A DNA stretch of 64,000 bases from HGM04593 sp045589695 (GCA_045589695.1 JAZNPP010000037.1:1-64000), one strand, 5' to 3'. Positions 43,807 through 53,066 are shown, counted from the first letter of the stretch. Notes: a model not told the origin generated them from the sequence alone. Translations and numbers: made by a program.

Positions 43807-45441
43807 ATGAAAAAATTACCGGTTTACATCCTCGCTTTTGTCATGCTTCTCGGCATTGTGCTGCCGGAGCGTCTTTGTGCCAATGATGTGTCTGTAGTTT
43901 TGCCCGACAGCTCTTCTCTTGAAGCAGAATATAAGGCCGGCCTTGAAGCATATAAGGCTGCCGACTATAAAGAGGCTGTCCGTCAATGGAAAAAAGCCGC
44001 TAAGAAGGGGCATGCGGGGGCGCAGTGCAATCTCGGTGCATGTTATTCTAAGGGACTCGGCGTCGAAGTGAACCATAAAAAGGCTGCCGACTGGTACGGC
44101 AAGTCCGCCATGCAGGGAAACGGCATGGCTCAATCGAATCTCGGCAACTGTTATCTCAGCGGCAATGGCGTGAATCAGGACTTCGAAGAGGCCGTGAAAT
44201 GGTATATTCTTGCAGCCGAGCAGGGAAATCTGCAGGCTATAACAAGCCTCGGTGTCTGTTATAAGCTCGGCGAGGGTACGGAGCTTAATCCTGAAAAGGC
44301 TTTCGGCTGCTTCAAAAAGGCGGCGTTCAAGGGCTATCCCAGCGCTCAGAACGAGCTTGGCGACTGTTTCTATGGAGGTATAGGGGTCAAGCAGGATTTC
44401 TCTAAAGCGCTCTACTGGTATAACGAGGCTGCGAAGAGAGGCGTGGTGGCAGCGCAAAGAAACATTGCGATATGCTATGAGAACGGCGACGGCTGTGTCG
44501 CCGACAGGTCTAAGGCCGTGGAGTGGTACCGTAAGGCGGCTGAAACGGGCGATGCTCAGTCTCAGTATTACCTTGCCGATATTCTGCTTGCCGAAGGCAA
44601 GAGCGCCGAAGCGGCAGAGTGGCTTCAGAAGTCGGCCCGTAAAGGCAATGCCGATGCGCAATATCTTTTGGCATGCTGTTACTTTTCGGGCGACGGCGTG
44701 CAGCAGAATTACCGAATGGCGTATGTGTGGTTCAGGTCCGCTTCAGATAAGGGCGACGCCGACGCCAAATGCCAGCTCGCCGGCTGTTACTATTCGGGCC
44801 GGGGCGTGAGCGCAGACGTTGAAAAGGCTGTGGAACTCTACTCCGAGGCGGCGGAGCTGGGCTCTGCCGACGCTCAGTATTTCCTTGCGGAGTCATATTT
44901 CAGCGGCGCGGGTGTCGAACATTCGATGGAGGAAGCGTACGACTGGTACTGCAAGGCTGCTGAGCAGGAACACCCCGATGCGATAAATAATCTTGCGGCG
45001 TTCTACTACGAAGGCTCTGTAGTGGAAAAAAACGACTCGATAGCTGTGGAACTTTTCACAAGGGCAGCCGAACTTGGCAACGCCGAAGCGCAGAATAATC
45101 TTGCCAACTGTCTTATGCTCGGGCATGGGGCGGAGAAGGATTGCCTCAAGGCCGCAAGGTGGTTTATAAGAGCTGCCGAGCAGGGTAACGTGACCGCTCA
45201 GTATAAGCTCGGCGTGTTGTATTATAAAGGAATGGGAGTGCAGCAGAACTATCCCGAAGCGGTAATGTGGTACCGCAAGGCTGCAGCGAACGGTCACCCC
45301 TCCGCGCAATATGACCTCGGCGTCTGCTATTACAACGGGCAGGGTGTCGAAAGGGACAGGAACGAAGCCGTCAAATGGTGGAAAGAGTCTGCCAAGCAGG
45401 GCGACGAGAACGCCCGCAAAGCGTTGAGAGATATGAAGTGA
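43807..45441 (+). CDS. Exported Sel1-repeat protein
   Basis: A 544-residue protein with a signal peptide ending LCAND. More than a dozen Sel1-like repeats of about 36 residues follow (AQCNLGACYSKGLGVEVNHK, AQYKLGVLYYKGMGVQQNYP). They form an alpha-solenoid for protein interaction. It follows the pseudoprotease/TPR gene by 13 bp, so the two may form a periplasmic scaffold pair. TTAACG-type repeats begin right after its stop. Confidence 0.9.
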   Translation: MKKLPVYILAFVMLLGIVLPERLCANDVSVVLPDSSSLEAEYKAGLEAYKAADYKEAVRQWKKAAKKGHAGAQCNLGACYSKGLGVEVNHKKAADWYGKSAMQGNGMAQSNLGNCYLSGNGVNQDFEEAVKWYILAAEQGNLQAITSLGVCYKLGEGTELNPEKAFGCFKKAAFKGYPSAQNELGDCFYGGIGVKQDFSKALYWYNEAAKRGVVAAQRNIAICYENGDGCVADRSKAVEWYRKAAETGDAQSQYYLADILLAEGKSAEAAEWLQKSARKGNADAQYLLACCYFSGDGVQQNYRMAYVWFRSASDKGDADAKCQLAGCYYSGRGVSADVEKAVELYSEAAELGSADAQYFLAESYFSGAGVEHSMEEAYDWYCKAAEQEHPDAINNLAAFYYEGSVVEKNDSIAVELFTRAAELGNAEAQNNLANCLMLGHGAEKDCLKAARWFIRAAEQGNVTAQYKLGVLYYKGMGVQQNYPEAVMWYRKAAANGHPSAQYDLGVCYYNGQGVERDRNEAVKWWKESAKQGDENARKALRDMK

Positions 45442-45443
45442 TG

Positions 45444-45480
45444 TTTAACGTTTAACGATTAGCGAGTAACGTTTAACGGG
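45444..45480. repeat. TTAACG-type low-complexity tract
   Basis: Four degenerate copies (TTTAACG, TTTAACG, TTAGCG, GTTTAACG) directly follow the Sel1 gene stop. The same unit occurs at 7171-7299, 47664-47792 and 50588-50622. Confidence 0.65.
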
Positions 45481-45661
45481 TATTTGTCATCCTTGAACGG
45501 AACGTTGTGAAATGAAGGAACTCATACGATTAGCGTTTTCCGCTTTAATCCCTCTCTGTGGGCTTGAAGTCGTTTTCGCTCGTTTAAAAACTAAAGCAAA
45601 CTTTGTATTTACTCGCTTACCCGCAACTTCCCGTTTTCACTTTATCTTAGTCACCTTAATA

Positions 45662-45802
45662 TAAATTTGCAATTAGCTGTTTTTATGTAAAATACCTTAT
45701 TATATTATTCTCATTATTGATTGCATCAACTGCTATGGCGCAGCAGTTGCAGAGTTTTTCTATAGTGAGCTTTTACGCCTCCGGTCATGCGTCGCATCGC
45801 AG
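45662..45802 (+). pseudogene. Decayed gene start: promoter plus signal-peptide remnant
   Basis: A TAAATTTG promoter box (45662-45669) precedes ATG (45685) followed at once by TAA. Skipping two bases restores MKYLIILFSLLIASTAMAQ, a clear signal peptide, then QLQSFSIVSF and a stop near 45802. The rest of the gene is gone and repeat sequence follows. Read as a relic of a lost exported protein. Confidence 0.5.
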
Positions 45803-45857
45803 AAAGTGATGCTGCATCCGGTTAATTTGATTCATTCGATTCATTGCCGCCGTAACT
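45791..45857. repeat. Diverged hairpin repeat, copy C
   Basis: It shares GCATCGC-gaaagt-GATGC (stem 45794-45798 / 45808-45812) and cattgccgcc with copy A at 7174-7284, but is shortened and mutated around it. Confidence 0.5.
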
Positions 45858-45942
45858 ATTGAGTGTTCCGGTGGCCCCAAAATAAAAGTTAAGGGTAAAA
45901 ACGGTTTCTCTAATGGCGTTGCGACAACCCTTCCATGTTCAC

Positions 45943-45982
45943 CCAACTCTAAACTCTCAACCCTAAACTCTCAACTCTCAAC
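45943..45982. repeat. Heptamer-like CTCTAAA/CTCAACC tract ending tilS
   Basis: On the minus strand this is a GTTGAGAGTTTAGG tandem tract. It enters the tilS 3' end, supplying its last codons (V-E-S) and the TGA stop. The matching tracts are at 7311-7345 and 10738-10774. Confidence 0.65.
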
Positions 45983-47290
45983 TTTTTTCCAATTCAAACG
46001 AACAACGTTCTTTGTGTTATTGTCCACGCTGAATGGGGCAGCGGGGCGTTCGCCGACAAGCCAGGCGATATTGCCTTCGGCGTCGCACACTGCAAGCTGC
46101 CGCTGTCTCTCGGCAAGGCTTCTTTTTTTGTCGGTAAGGTAGTCGCTGGCAAGTTTTGTCCCTCGCATGCCGAACGGCGCAAAGCGGTCACCGTTACGCA
46201 GTGTCCTCAATGTCAAAGGCATGCGCAACTTGTCGTAATCGAGCGTGGCAATGTTCTTCTCTTTGGGTATAGTGCCGTCGAAGGCTGTTACTTGAATATC
46301 CATTGAGCCAAACAAGGTTTCAGCCGTGCCGCTTTCGGGCATCTGCAGCTCCCACTCTTGGCGTTCCCCAAGTTCGGTTATCAGCAGCCTGCCGCGCTCC
46401 TTGACGACAGCGATGTTGTCGGCGGCGACAATCTTGCAGCCTTCGCTGCCGACGGATGTTATGATATTCTCAACCTGAGTGCTGTTGAAGCCGTAGGGCG
46501 ACAGTATCTCATGCAGCAGTGTAGAAGGGGCAACCTCTTTCATCAACGAAGCGATGTCGATGCTGTCGCCATTCTTTACACGTTCCGTAGCCTCTTCAAT
46601 AGCCTTGCGGTATATCTTTTCCGCCTCGCTAACCATGTGCGCCGTCGATGCGAGGCTCTCCTTGATTGACGGGTTTATCTCGCCGAGTTTGGGAATGACT
46701 TCAAGCCTTATTTTGTTGCGGGTATAGTCGCATGTAAGGTTGGTGCTGTCGGTCACGAACGACTCTTTTCTGCGCTGCAGGTAATCGACGATCTCCTCTC
46801 GTCCCACACAAAGCATGGGGCGTACAATGTAGCCGTTCTTGGGCTGTATGCCTCTAAGACCTTTTATTCCGGTGCCTCGAATGAGGTTTAACAGCAATGT
46901 CTCGGCGGAATCGTCCCTATGGTGGGCGACGGCTATGGCGTCGAAGCCTCTCTCTCTTCTAAGTTTTTCGAAAAGCCCGTACCGCAGCTGTCGTGCGGCC
47001 ATCTCAATGGATATGCCATTCTCTTTTGCATACGATAGCGTGTCGAACTCCTCGACATACAGGCTCACGCCGAGGCGGCTGCACAGCTCACGCACGAACC
47101 GCTCGTCTCTGTCGCTCTCCTCGCCGCGCAGGTGAAAATTACAATGCACAGCCTCGCATCGGTAACCTAAGCTCAGCAGTACATGCAGCAGGGCTACCGA
47201 GTCCGCTCCTCCGCTAAGCGCTGCAAGCAGACGGCTTTGCCTGTCAAAAAGCTTGTGCTTCTCTATGTAATTTTCTACTTTGTATTTCAT
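45971..47290 (-). CDS. tilS: tRNA(Ile)-lysidine synthase
   Basis: A 439-residue enzyme that makes lysidine at C34 of the AUA-reading tRNA-Ile. The PP-loop ATP-binding motif SGGADS is residues 26-31. HHRDDSAETLLLNLIRGTGI is the conserved metal/ATP segment. Middle and C-terminal TilS domains follow (LRTLRNGDRFAPFGM). The C-terminal three residues come from a low-complexity tract, so the original end may have been altered. Transcribed opposite to tRNA-Cys. Confidence 0.95.
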   Translation of the reverse strand: MKYKVENYIEKHKLFDRQSRLLAALSGGADSVALLHVLLSLGYRCEAVHCNFHLRGEESDRDERFVRELCSRLGVSLYVEEFDTLSYAKENGISIEMAARQLRYGLFEKLRRERGFDAIAVAHHRDDSAETLLLNLIRGTGIKGLRGIQPKNGYIVRPMLCVGREEIVDYLQRRKESFVTDSTNLTCDYTRNKIRLEVIPKLGEINPSIKESLASTAHMVSEAEKIYRKAIEEATERVKNGDSIDIASLMKEVAPSTLLHEILSPYGFNSTQVENIITSVGSEGCKIVAADNIAVVKERGRLLITELGERQEWELQMPESGTAETLFGSMDIQVTAFDGTIPKEKNIATLDYDKLRMPLTLRTLRNGDRFAPFGMRGTKLASDYLTDKKRSLAERQRQLAVCDAEGNIAWLVGERPAAPFSVDNNTKNVVRLNWKKVES

Positions 47291-47461
47291 CTGTCAATGT
47301 GAAAAGGGCAGGCATGGGCTTTATTGCCGTTGCCCGGTATTTTATGCAAATATAAACCAAAACGTTGAATAATCGTTTAAAATTGGGCGGCTTAGGCAAA
47401 AAATGGCTTTCTTTGTTTGTTCTTCACAAAAAATGTCTTACCTTTGTCATCGCAAATCGCC

Positions 47462-47533
47462 GGTACCTTGGATGAGTGGCTTAGTCAGCGGTCTGCAAAA
47501 CCGTGTACGGCGGTTCGAATCCGCCAGGTACCT
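47462..47533 (+). tRNA. tRNA-Cys (GCA anticodon)
   Basis: Acceptor GGTACCT/AGGTACC, anticodon loop CTGCAAA giving GCA, T arm GGCGGTTCGAATCCGCC and discriminator T73, as expected for Cys. CCA is not encoded. Confidence 0.94.
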
Positions 47534-47535
47534 CA

Positions 47536-47565
47536 AGGAGTCTCAGTAATGAGACTCCTTTTTTT
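47536..47565 (+). terminator. Terminator of tRNA-Cys
   Basis: AGGAGTCTC pairs with GAGACTCCT across a 6-nt loop, followed by a T run. It starts 3 nt after the tRNA. Confidence 0.9.
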
Positions 47566-47664
47566 GTAATGGTGGTGAACGGGGCTGCTAAGGTAGCTTA
47601 GGGGCACCGGCAAATTCTTGGGGCTGAGCGGCTTTTGGTTAAAACAGAAACCTCGCTCTGTTTT

Positions 47665-47772
47665 TAACGATTAAAGCGAAGCTTCGACGGCATGAGCAGC
47701 ATCTCGTCAAGCGCAGTGCCGCAAAGTGGCACCGCTTGGGTTGCGATTGCGAATGCCGCCAACAGATTAACG
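47665..47772. repeat. Covarying hairpin repeat, copy D
   Basis: Nearly identical to 7174-7284 except in the inner hairpin, where the stem is GTGCC/GGCAC (47716-47720 / 47728-47732) instead of GCATC/GATGC. Pairing is kept. TTAACG motifs border it on both sides. The rest of 47566-47877 shows no gene. Confidence 0.8.
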
Positions 47773-47877
47773 AGGAAAGATTAACGATTAACATTCTACT
47801 CCCCGGAGTTTGCAGGTGAGCGTAGCTTGGGCAACTATGCAGGTGAGTCTTTTTCTTGAAAAAAGGAGCGGCAAGGC

Positions 47878-48492
47878 TTATTCTTCTGTGCAGCACGAAA
47901 GCACGTACTCGGAAATTCCGTAAGTGCGGCATACGGCTGACGTGTCGTCGGGGTAGGCGACTCTGTATTCGGCATAACTGTCGCTACCGATCGCCTTTTC
48001 GAGGCGGATATCTTTTATGGTGACACAGCTGACGGGGTTGAACTTGAATGCCGCCTCTTTCGCTGTCCACATACGCAGAGCCTCTCCGTCGCATATTACA
48101 GCGTCGCTGTTGTCGGCAACCTTTCTTATGGCCTTTGACGCATCACGCCCCTCGTTCTCAATATCTATGCCTACAGGCCGCTTTGATATAGCAATGACCG
48201 CAAGCCCTCTTGTGTGGCTTATGCTTATATGCCGGCCTGACCCCCTGAGGCAAGGCGCGCCGCCAGGCATGTATGCGAGGGCTGAAACGTTATACCCGCT
48301 ATGCTGCAGCAGGGCTCTTGCGGCAAGCCATTCACGTTGTCTCTCCGCAGCCTTGAACTTGCACCGTGCTTCGGCAAGCAGTTCGTCGCCGCCGTCAATG
48401 AGAGCGGCAAGTTCTTCGACGCTCTCTTCTATCCGCCAGAAGTAGAACTCGACGCCCGGATGGCAAACGCTGTATGTGTCAATCTTAGGCAT
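47878..48492 (-). CDS. 4'-phosphopantetheinyl transferase superfamily protein
   Basis: A 204-residue Sfp/AcpT-type enzyme that transfers phosphopantetheine from CoA to carrier proteins. The magnesium-binding motif PVGIDIENEGRD and the WTAKEAAFK motif are both present, and HISISHTRGLAVIAI is the usual CoA-contact segment. The ATG at 48492 (MPKIDTYSV) gives family length; longer frames add non-conserved residues. Carrier-protein targets are not encoded nearby. Confidence 0.9.
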   Translation of the reverse strand: MPKIDTYSVCHPGVEFYFWRIEESVEELAALIDGGDELLAEARCKFKAAERQREWLAARALLQHSGYNVSALAYMPGGAPCLRGSGRHISISHTRGLAVIAISKRPVGIDIENEGRDASKAIRKVADNSDAVICDGEALRMWTAKEAAFKFNPVSCVTIKDIRLEKAIGSDSYAEYRVAYPDDTSAVCRTYGISEYVLSCCTEE

Positions 48493-48643
48493 GATGCGGT
48501 TTTTACATATATGCAAAAATAGATGTTTTGCATATATTCCCAATCAAAACAGCGAAAAAAGATGACGTTTCTCTTTTTTATGTATCTTCGCATGAACATT
48601 ATGTTCGGTTTTTTGTTTATAAGGCAGGTTTTTTTCGGTTATA

Positions 48644-49651
48644 ATGAAAATTCTAATCACAGGTGCAAGCGGTTTTATCGGCAGTTTTTTAGTGGAAAAG
48701 GGTGTCGAGAAGGGATACGAGGTGTGGGCCGGCATGCGTCGCGGCAGCAGCCGCAGGAACATCACCGCCGCAGACGTGAACTTCATTGAGCTTGACTTGT
48801 TGTCGCCCGCCGACCTTAGGCGCCGGCTGTCGACGTTCAAGAGCAAGCACGGTGCATGGGATTATGTCATACATGCGGCGGGAGTTACTAAGTGTGCCGA
48901 CAAGAACGAGTTCTACGAGGTAAACGAAGGAGGTACCATTAACCTTGCCGAAGCTCTGCTCTTGCAGGGTATGACACCAAAGAAATTCATATATCTTAGC
49001 TCCCTGAGCATATATGGTCCGATAAAAGAGACAGAGCCTTTTGTCCCGATAACGGAAAACGACATACCGAAACCGGACACCGTTTACGGCAAGAGCAAAC
49101 TTGCTGCCGAGAGGTTTATCATTGGCAAGTCGGGCATTCCTTTTATGATATTACGCCCGACCGGTGTATACGGTCCCCGTGAACGTGATTACTTTAAAAT
49201 GGTGAAGAGCGCAAGCCTGCATTTCGATTTTTCTGCCGGCTGCCGGCCGCAGCTTATAACGTTCATTTACGTAAAGGATCTTGTCAAGGCTGTATATTTA
49301 GCATTGGAGAGTCCTTTGGTGAACCGTTGCTACTTGGTCAGCGAGCCGCAAGGGTATAACAGCAGTAGCTTCAGCGATTATATAGCCAACTCGCTCGGCA
49401 AACGTTTCATAATTCACATAAAAGCTCCGTTGTGGCTGCTCAGAGCAGTGTCGTTCTGCTGCGAAAGGCTTGCCGCGCTTGTCGGCAGAGCAAGCACGCT
49501 CAACAGCGACAAATACAAGATTATGAAGCAGCGTAACTGGCTGTGCGATACTGCAGCCATAGAAAAAGAACTTGGTTTTAAGATAGATTATCCGCTTGAG
49601 AAAGGTGTGGAGGAGATGATTGGTTGGTACAAGCAAAACAGCTGGATATGA
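48644..49651 (+). CDS. NAD-dependent epimerase/dehydratase (extended SDR)
   Basis: A 335-residue Rossmann-fold protein. The nucleotide-binding TGASGFIG lies at residues 6-13. The catalytic Ser/Tyr/Lys are in YLSSLSIYG and VYGKSK, and LRPTGVYGPRE is the substrate-binding strand. It belongs to the sugar-nucleotide epimerase-like SDR group; the substrate is unknown. A TATCTTCG box lies at 48583-48590. The next gene overlaps its stop by 4 bp (ATGA), hinting at a shared lipid or glycan pathway. Confidence 0.9.
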   Translation: MKILITGASGFIGSFLVEKGVEKGYEVWAGMRRGSSRRNITAADVNFIELDLLSPADLRRRLSTFKSKHGAWDYVIHAAGVTKCADKNEFYEVNEGGTINLAEALLLQGMTPKKFIYLSSLSIYGPIKETEPFVPITENDIPKPDTVYGKSKLAAERFIIGKSGIPFMILRPTGVYGPRERDYFKMVKSASLHFDFSAGCRPQLITFIYVKDLVKAVYLALESPLVNRCYLVSEPQGYNSSSFSDYIANSLGKRFIIHIKAPLWLLRAVSFCCERLAALVGRASTLNSDKYKIMKQRNWLCDTAAIEKELGFKIDYPLEKGVEEMIGWYKQNSWI

Positions 49652-50598
49652 TTTTTTTTGAACGTGAGAAAATTGAAATACGATACCTTGCCGTTGAAAA
49701 ACTCAGCTTTTTATACACCCTGTTCACGACACTTCTTATAATACTGTTCTACAACAGAATCAGCAACCCGCAAGCTATGCTGACGGGCCGTTTCTTCGCC
49801 ATAGCAGGGACATATCTTATTATATACATATATACTCTGTTCCCCTCAAGAGGCACCCGCTATCTGCGGTTGCTGTTTCAAGTGGCGCTGCTTAATTTCT
49901 GGTACCCCGACACGTTCGAGTTCAACCGTATGTTTCCCAACCTTGACCACCTTTTCGCGTCAGCGGAGGCAAGCCTCTTCGGTTGTCAGCCCTCGATACT
50001 GTTCGAACAGCGGCTGAGCGGAACATTCTGGCGTGAGCTTTTCAACTTCGGCTACTGGATGTTCTATCCTATGATATTGGCGATAACAACCTATTTCTTC
50101 TTCGCCAGGCCTAAAGAGGCTGAACGCAGTGCCTTTATTGTACTGTTTTCGTTCTTTACCTATTATATAATATTCATGTTCGTGCCAGTGGCGGGGCCTC
50201 AGTTCTATTTTCCCGTTATCGGAGAGCGCGTTGCCACGGCAGGGCCGTACCTCGCTGTCGGCGACTATTTCAACGGCATGCAGTGCGTGACGGCAGCCCA
50301 AGAGGGCAAGGGTATGCTTTTTACCGAGCTCGTATGCACGGCGCAGTCGATAGGAGAACGCCCAGCGGCAGCCTTCCCGAGTTCGCATGCAGGCGTTGCC
50401 ACGGTGATAATGATTCTTGCGTCGCGACGAATGAAGAAACGGCTGTTCATGCTCTTTTTTATCGTTTACCTGCTGCTGTGCCTCGCTACGGTATACATAA
50501 AGGCGCACTACCTCATAGACGCCATCGCCGGCATTGTTTCGGGAATACTCATATTCCGCTTGGCGGCATGGGGATGGGGATTAATGTGTAACGATTAA
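49648..50598 (+). CDS. PAP2-family membrane phosphatase
   Basis: A 316-residue integral membrane protein with about six helices. The PAP2 motifs are partly visible: ERPAAAFPSSHAGV (motif 2 PSSH) and YIKAHYLIDAIAG (motif 3 His/Asp). It probably dephosphorylates lipid phosphates, such as a polyprenyl or inositol lipid. The ATG at 49648, overlapping the epimerase stop, is chosen over a TTG at 49624. The last codons (LMCND) run into TTAACG-type repeat sequence. Confidence 0.88.
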   Translation: MIFFEREKIEIRYLAVEKLSFLYTLFTTLLIILFYNRISNPQAMLTGRFFAIAGTYLIIYIYTLFPSRGTRYLRLLFQVALLNFWYPDTFEFNRMFPNLDHLFASAEASLFGCQPSILFEQRLSGTFWRELFNFGYWMFYPMILAITTYFFFARPKEAERSAFIVLFSFFTYYIIFMFVPVAGPQFYFPVIGERVATAGPYLAVGDYFNGMQCVTAAQEGKGMLFTELVCTAQSIGERPAAAFPSSHAGVATVIMILASRRMKKRLFMLFFIVYLLLCLATVYIKAHYLIDAIAGIVSGILIFRLAAWGWGLMCND

Positions 50599-50622
50599 CG
50601 TGTAACGTGTAACGATTAACGG
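50588..50622. repeat. TAACG-type tract at the PAP2 gene end
   Basis: Repeated GTAACGATTAACG units span the PAP2 stop codon. The remaining 50623-50918 has no gene. It contains a remnant-like stretch (about 50715-50830, gcttgcgctcgctg...aaatttggctttt) resembling the 45580-45640 region. Confidence 0.6.
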
Positions 50623-50918
50623 GGAGGGATAAACGGGCGGCTCATATGTAAAGTCCGGGGGGATAAGAGTATTTCACTTATAGTGCCTATTCGTTTTGAA
50701 AATAACTTCTTCTTACCGTTTTTGAGATGCGCTGCCTGCGGCGAGACGGCTTGCGCTCGCTGTAAAAGCTCAAATAAATTTGGCTTTTGTTCGCTTACCA
50801 GCGATTTGCGGTTTCCCTTTTTGACATACTTTAATATTTGCTTGGCGTTCTTTTTCCGTCAAGCGGTTGTTGTATGCGCTTTTATTGTTAATTTAGCGAC
50901 AGTTTCAAATTTACTGTT

Positions 50919-53066
50919 ATGGGAAAGAAAGGCGGAAAAGGTAAAGGACGTATGAACAAGAACATGCTGGTTGAGATGCTGATAGAGCTATTTAACCGCT
51001 GCGACGGCAAGACACTGAGTCCTAAGGATATTTTTAAGGAGCTGAACCTTACATCGACCTCGGCAAGAACACTATGCGTGCATATCCTTGACGATATGGT
51101 CTTCGACGGCTATCTGATGGAGCCTGAGTTCCGCCGATATGCTCTTGCGAACAATGTGTCGATGCTTTACGGAACGTTCTCGCGCAACAGGGACGGATAT
51201 AACGAGTTTTACCCCGAAGACGGCAGCGAGGCGGTGTTGATAAGCGAACGCAATTCGGCGCATGCGCTAACCGATGACATGGTGCGTGTGGCTCTGTTCG
51301 CGCGCCGCAGAGGCCGAGGACGTGAAGGCGAGGTCGTGGAGATTGTAAAACGCACTCACGATACCTTTGTCGGCGAACTGCATGTAGAGAAGCATTATGC
51401 CTTTCTCATTACCGAGAGCCGCATTATGCCTAATGATATTTTTATACCGAAAGAGATGCTCAAAGGCGGCAAGAACGGTGACAAGGCGGTTGTAAAGCTG
51501 CTCGAATGGCCCGCAGACAGCAAGAATCCCATAGGAAAGGTCATTGACATTCTTGGCAAGAGCGGCGACAACGACACCGAGATGAACGCTATTCTTGCCG
51601 AATACGGCTTGCCCTACACATACCCTGCGGCGGTAGAGGAGGCCGCGCGCAAACTGAGCCAGGAAATTACGGCCGAGGAGATTGCGGCAAGAGAGGACTT
51701 CAGGGCTGTCACCACGTTCACCATTGACCCGGCCGACGCAAAGGATTTTGACGACGCCTTGTCCATTCGTCCTGCCGGCGAAGGTATTTGGGAGGTGGGA
51801 GTGCATATCGCCGACGTGTCGCACTACGTGACCGAGGGCAGCATAATCGATAAGGAGGCGTTCAAACGCGCCACATCGATATATCTCGTGGATCGCACGA
51901 TACCTATGCTTCCCGAACGTCTGTGCAACTTCTTGTGTTCATTACGCCCCGACGAAGAGAAACTCGCATATTCGGTCATCTTTACAATGAACGAAAAAGC
52001 CGAAGTAAAGAGATTCAATATAACACGCTCGGTGATAAAGAGCGACCGCCGCTTCAGCTATGAAGAGGTGCAGGAAATCATTGAAAAGGGCGAGGGCGAA
52101 TATTATGAGGAGATAAAAGTACTCAACAGCCTTGCTCAGAAGATGCGTGAGAAGCGTTTTGCTGCAGGAGCCATCGACTTTCAACAGGCGCAGGTGCATT
52201 TCAGCCTCGACGAGAAGGGCAAGCCGCTGTCGGTATACTTCAGCGAGAGTAACGAGTCGCATCAGCTTATCGAGGAGTTCATGCTGCTCGCTAACCGTAC
52301 CGTAGCCGAGAAGATTGGCCGCAAGGCGCCCGGCGGCAATGCCAAGACATTCGTATATCGCATACACGACCAACCCGACCCCGAAAAGCTTACAATGCTT
52401 TCCAGGTTCGTCAGCAAGCTCGGATACAAGATGCGCAGCGGGTCAGGACGTACCTCGTCGGCGTCGGCGCTCAACAGCCTGCTGAAAGAGGTGCATGGCA
52501 GCAAGGAGCAGAACGTGATAGAACAGATATCATTGCGTACGATGCAGAAGGCACGTTACTCTACTGAGAATATCGGGCACTACGGCCTCGCGTTCCGCTA
52601 CTATACGCACTTCACGTCGCCAATCAGGCGTTACCCCGACCTGCTTGTCCACCGTCTTTTGCACCGTTACCTTACCCTTGATGCGCGCACGGTAAACAAA
52701 AGTAAGTATGAGGACTTGTGCGAACACTGCTCGGCACAAGAGCAAGTCGCCGCCAACGCCGAACGCGCAAGCATCAAGTACAAGCAGGTAGAGTTCATGA
52801 GCGGGCATGTAGGCGAGGTGTTCGACGCTGTGATAAGCGGTGTCACGGAGTGGGGTTTTTATGCCGAGATTAACGAGAACAAGTGCGAGGGCATGATACC
52901 GATGCGTACTCTTCAGGACGACTATTATGAGTTCGACGATGCCAACTACTGTATCATCGGCCGCCGTCACCGACGCAAGTTCACCATAGGCGACCCTGTG
53001 AAGATACGCATCACAAGGGCGAACCTCGACCGCAAACAGCTTGACTTTGAACTTGTCGAGGATTGA
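50919..53066 (+). CDS. rnr: Ribonuclease R
   Basis: A 715-residue 3'-5' exoribonuclease. An N-terminal winged helix (20-75), cold-shock domains (85-230), the RNB catalytic domain and a C-terminal S1 domain are seen in order. The RNB domain has DPADAKDFDDALS with the magnesium-binding Asps, and HIADVSHYV. The S1 domain includes VTEWGFYAEINENKCEGM. It degrades structured RNA and defective transcripts. The short Lys/Gly-rich start (MGKKGGKGKGR) is usual for the Bacteroidota form. Confidence 0.96.
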   Translation: MGKKGGKGKGRMNKNMLVEMLIELFNRCDGKTLSPKDIFKELNLTSTSARTLCVHILDDMVFDGYLMEPEFRRYALANNVSMLYGTFSRNRDGYNEFYPEDGSEAVLISERNSAHALTDDMVRVALFARRRGRGREGEVVEIVKRTHDTFVGELHVEKHYAFLITESRIMPNDIFIPKEMLKGGKNGDKAVVKLLEWPADSKNPIGKVIDILGKSGDNDTEMNAILAEYGLPYTYPAAVEEAARKLSQEITAEEIAAREDFRAVTTFTIDPADAKDFDDALSIRPAGEGIWEVGVHIADVSHYVTEGSIIDKEAFKRATSIYLVDRTIPMLPERLCNFLCSLRPDEEKLAYSVIFTMNEKAEVKRFNITRSVIKSDRRFSYEEVQEIIEKGEGEYYEEIKVLNSLAQKMREKRFAAGAIDFQQAQVHFSLDEKGKPLSVYFSESNESHQLIEEFMLLANRTVAEKIGRKAPGGNAKTFVYRIHDQPDPEKLTMLSRFVSKLGYKMRSGSGRTSSASALNSLLKEVHGSKEQNVIEQISLRTMQKARYSTENIGHYGLAFRYYTHFTSPIRRYPDLLVHRLLHRYLTLDARTVNKSKYEDLCEHCSAQEQVAANAERASIKYKQVEFMSGHVGEVFDAVISGVTEWGFYAEINENKCEGMIPMRTLQDDYYEFDDANYCIIGRRHRRKFTIGDPVKIRITRANLDRKQLDFELVED

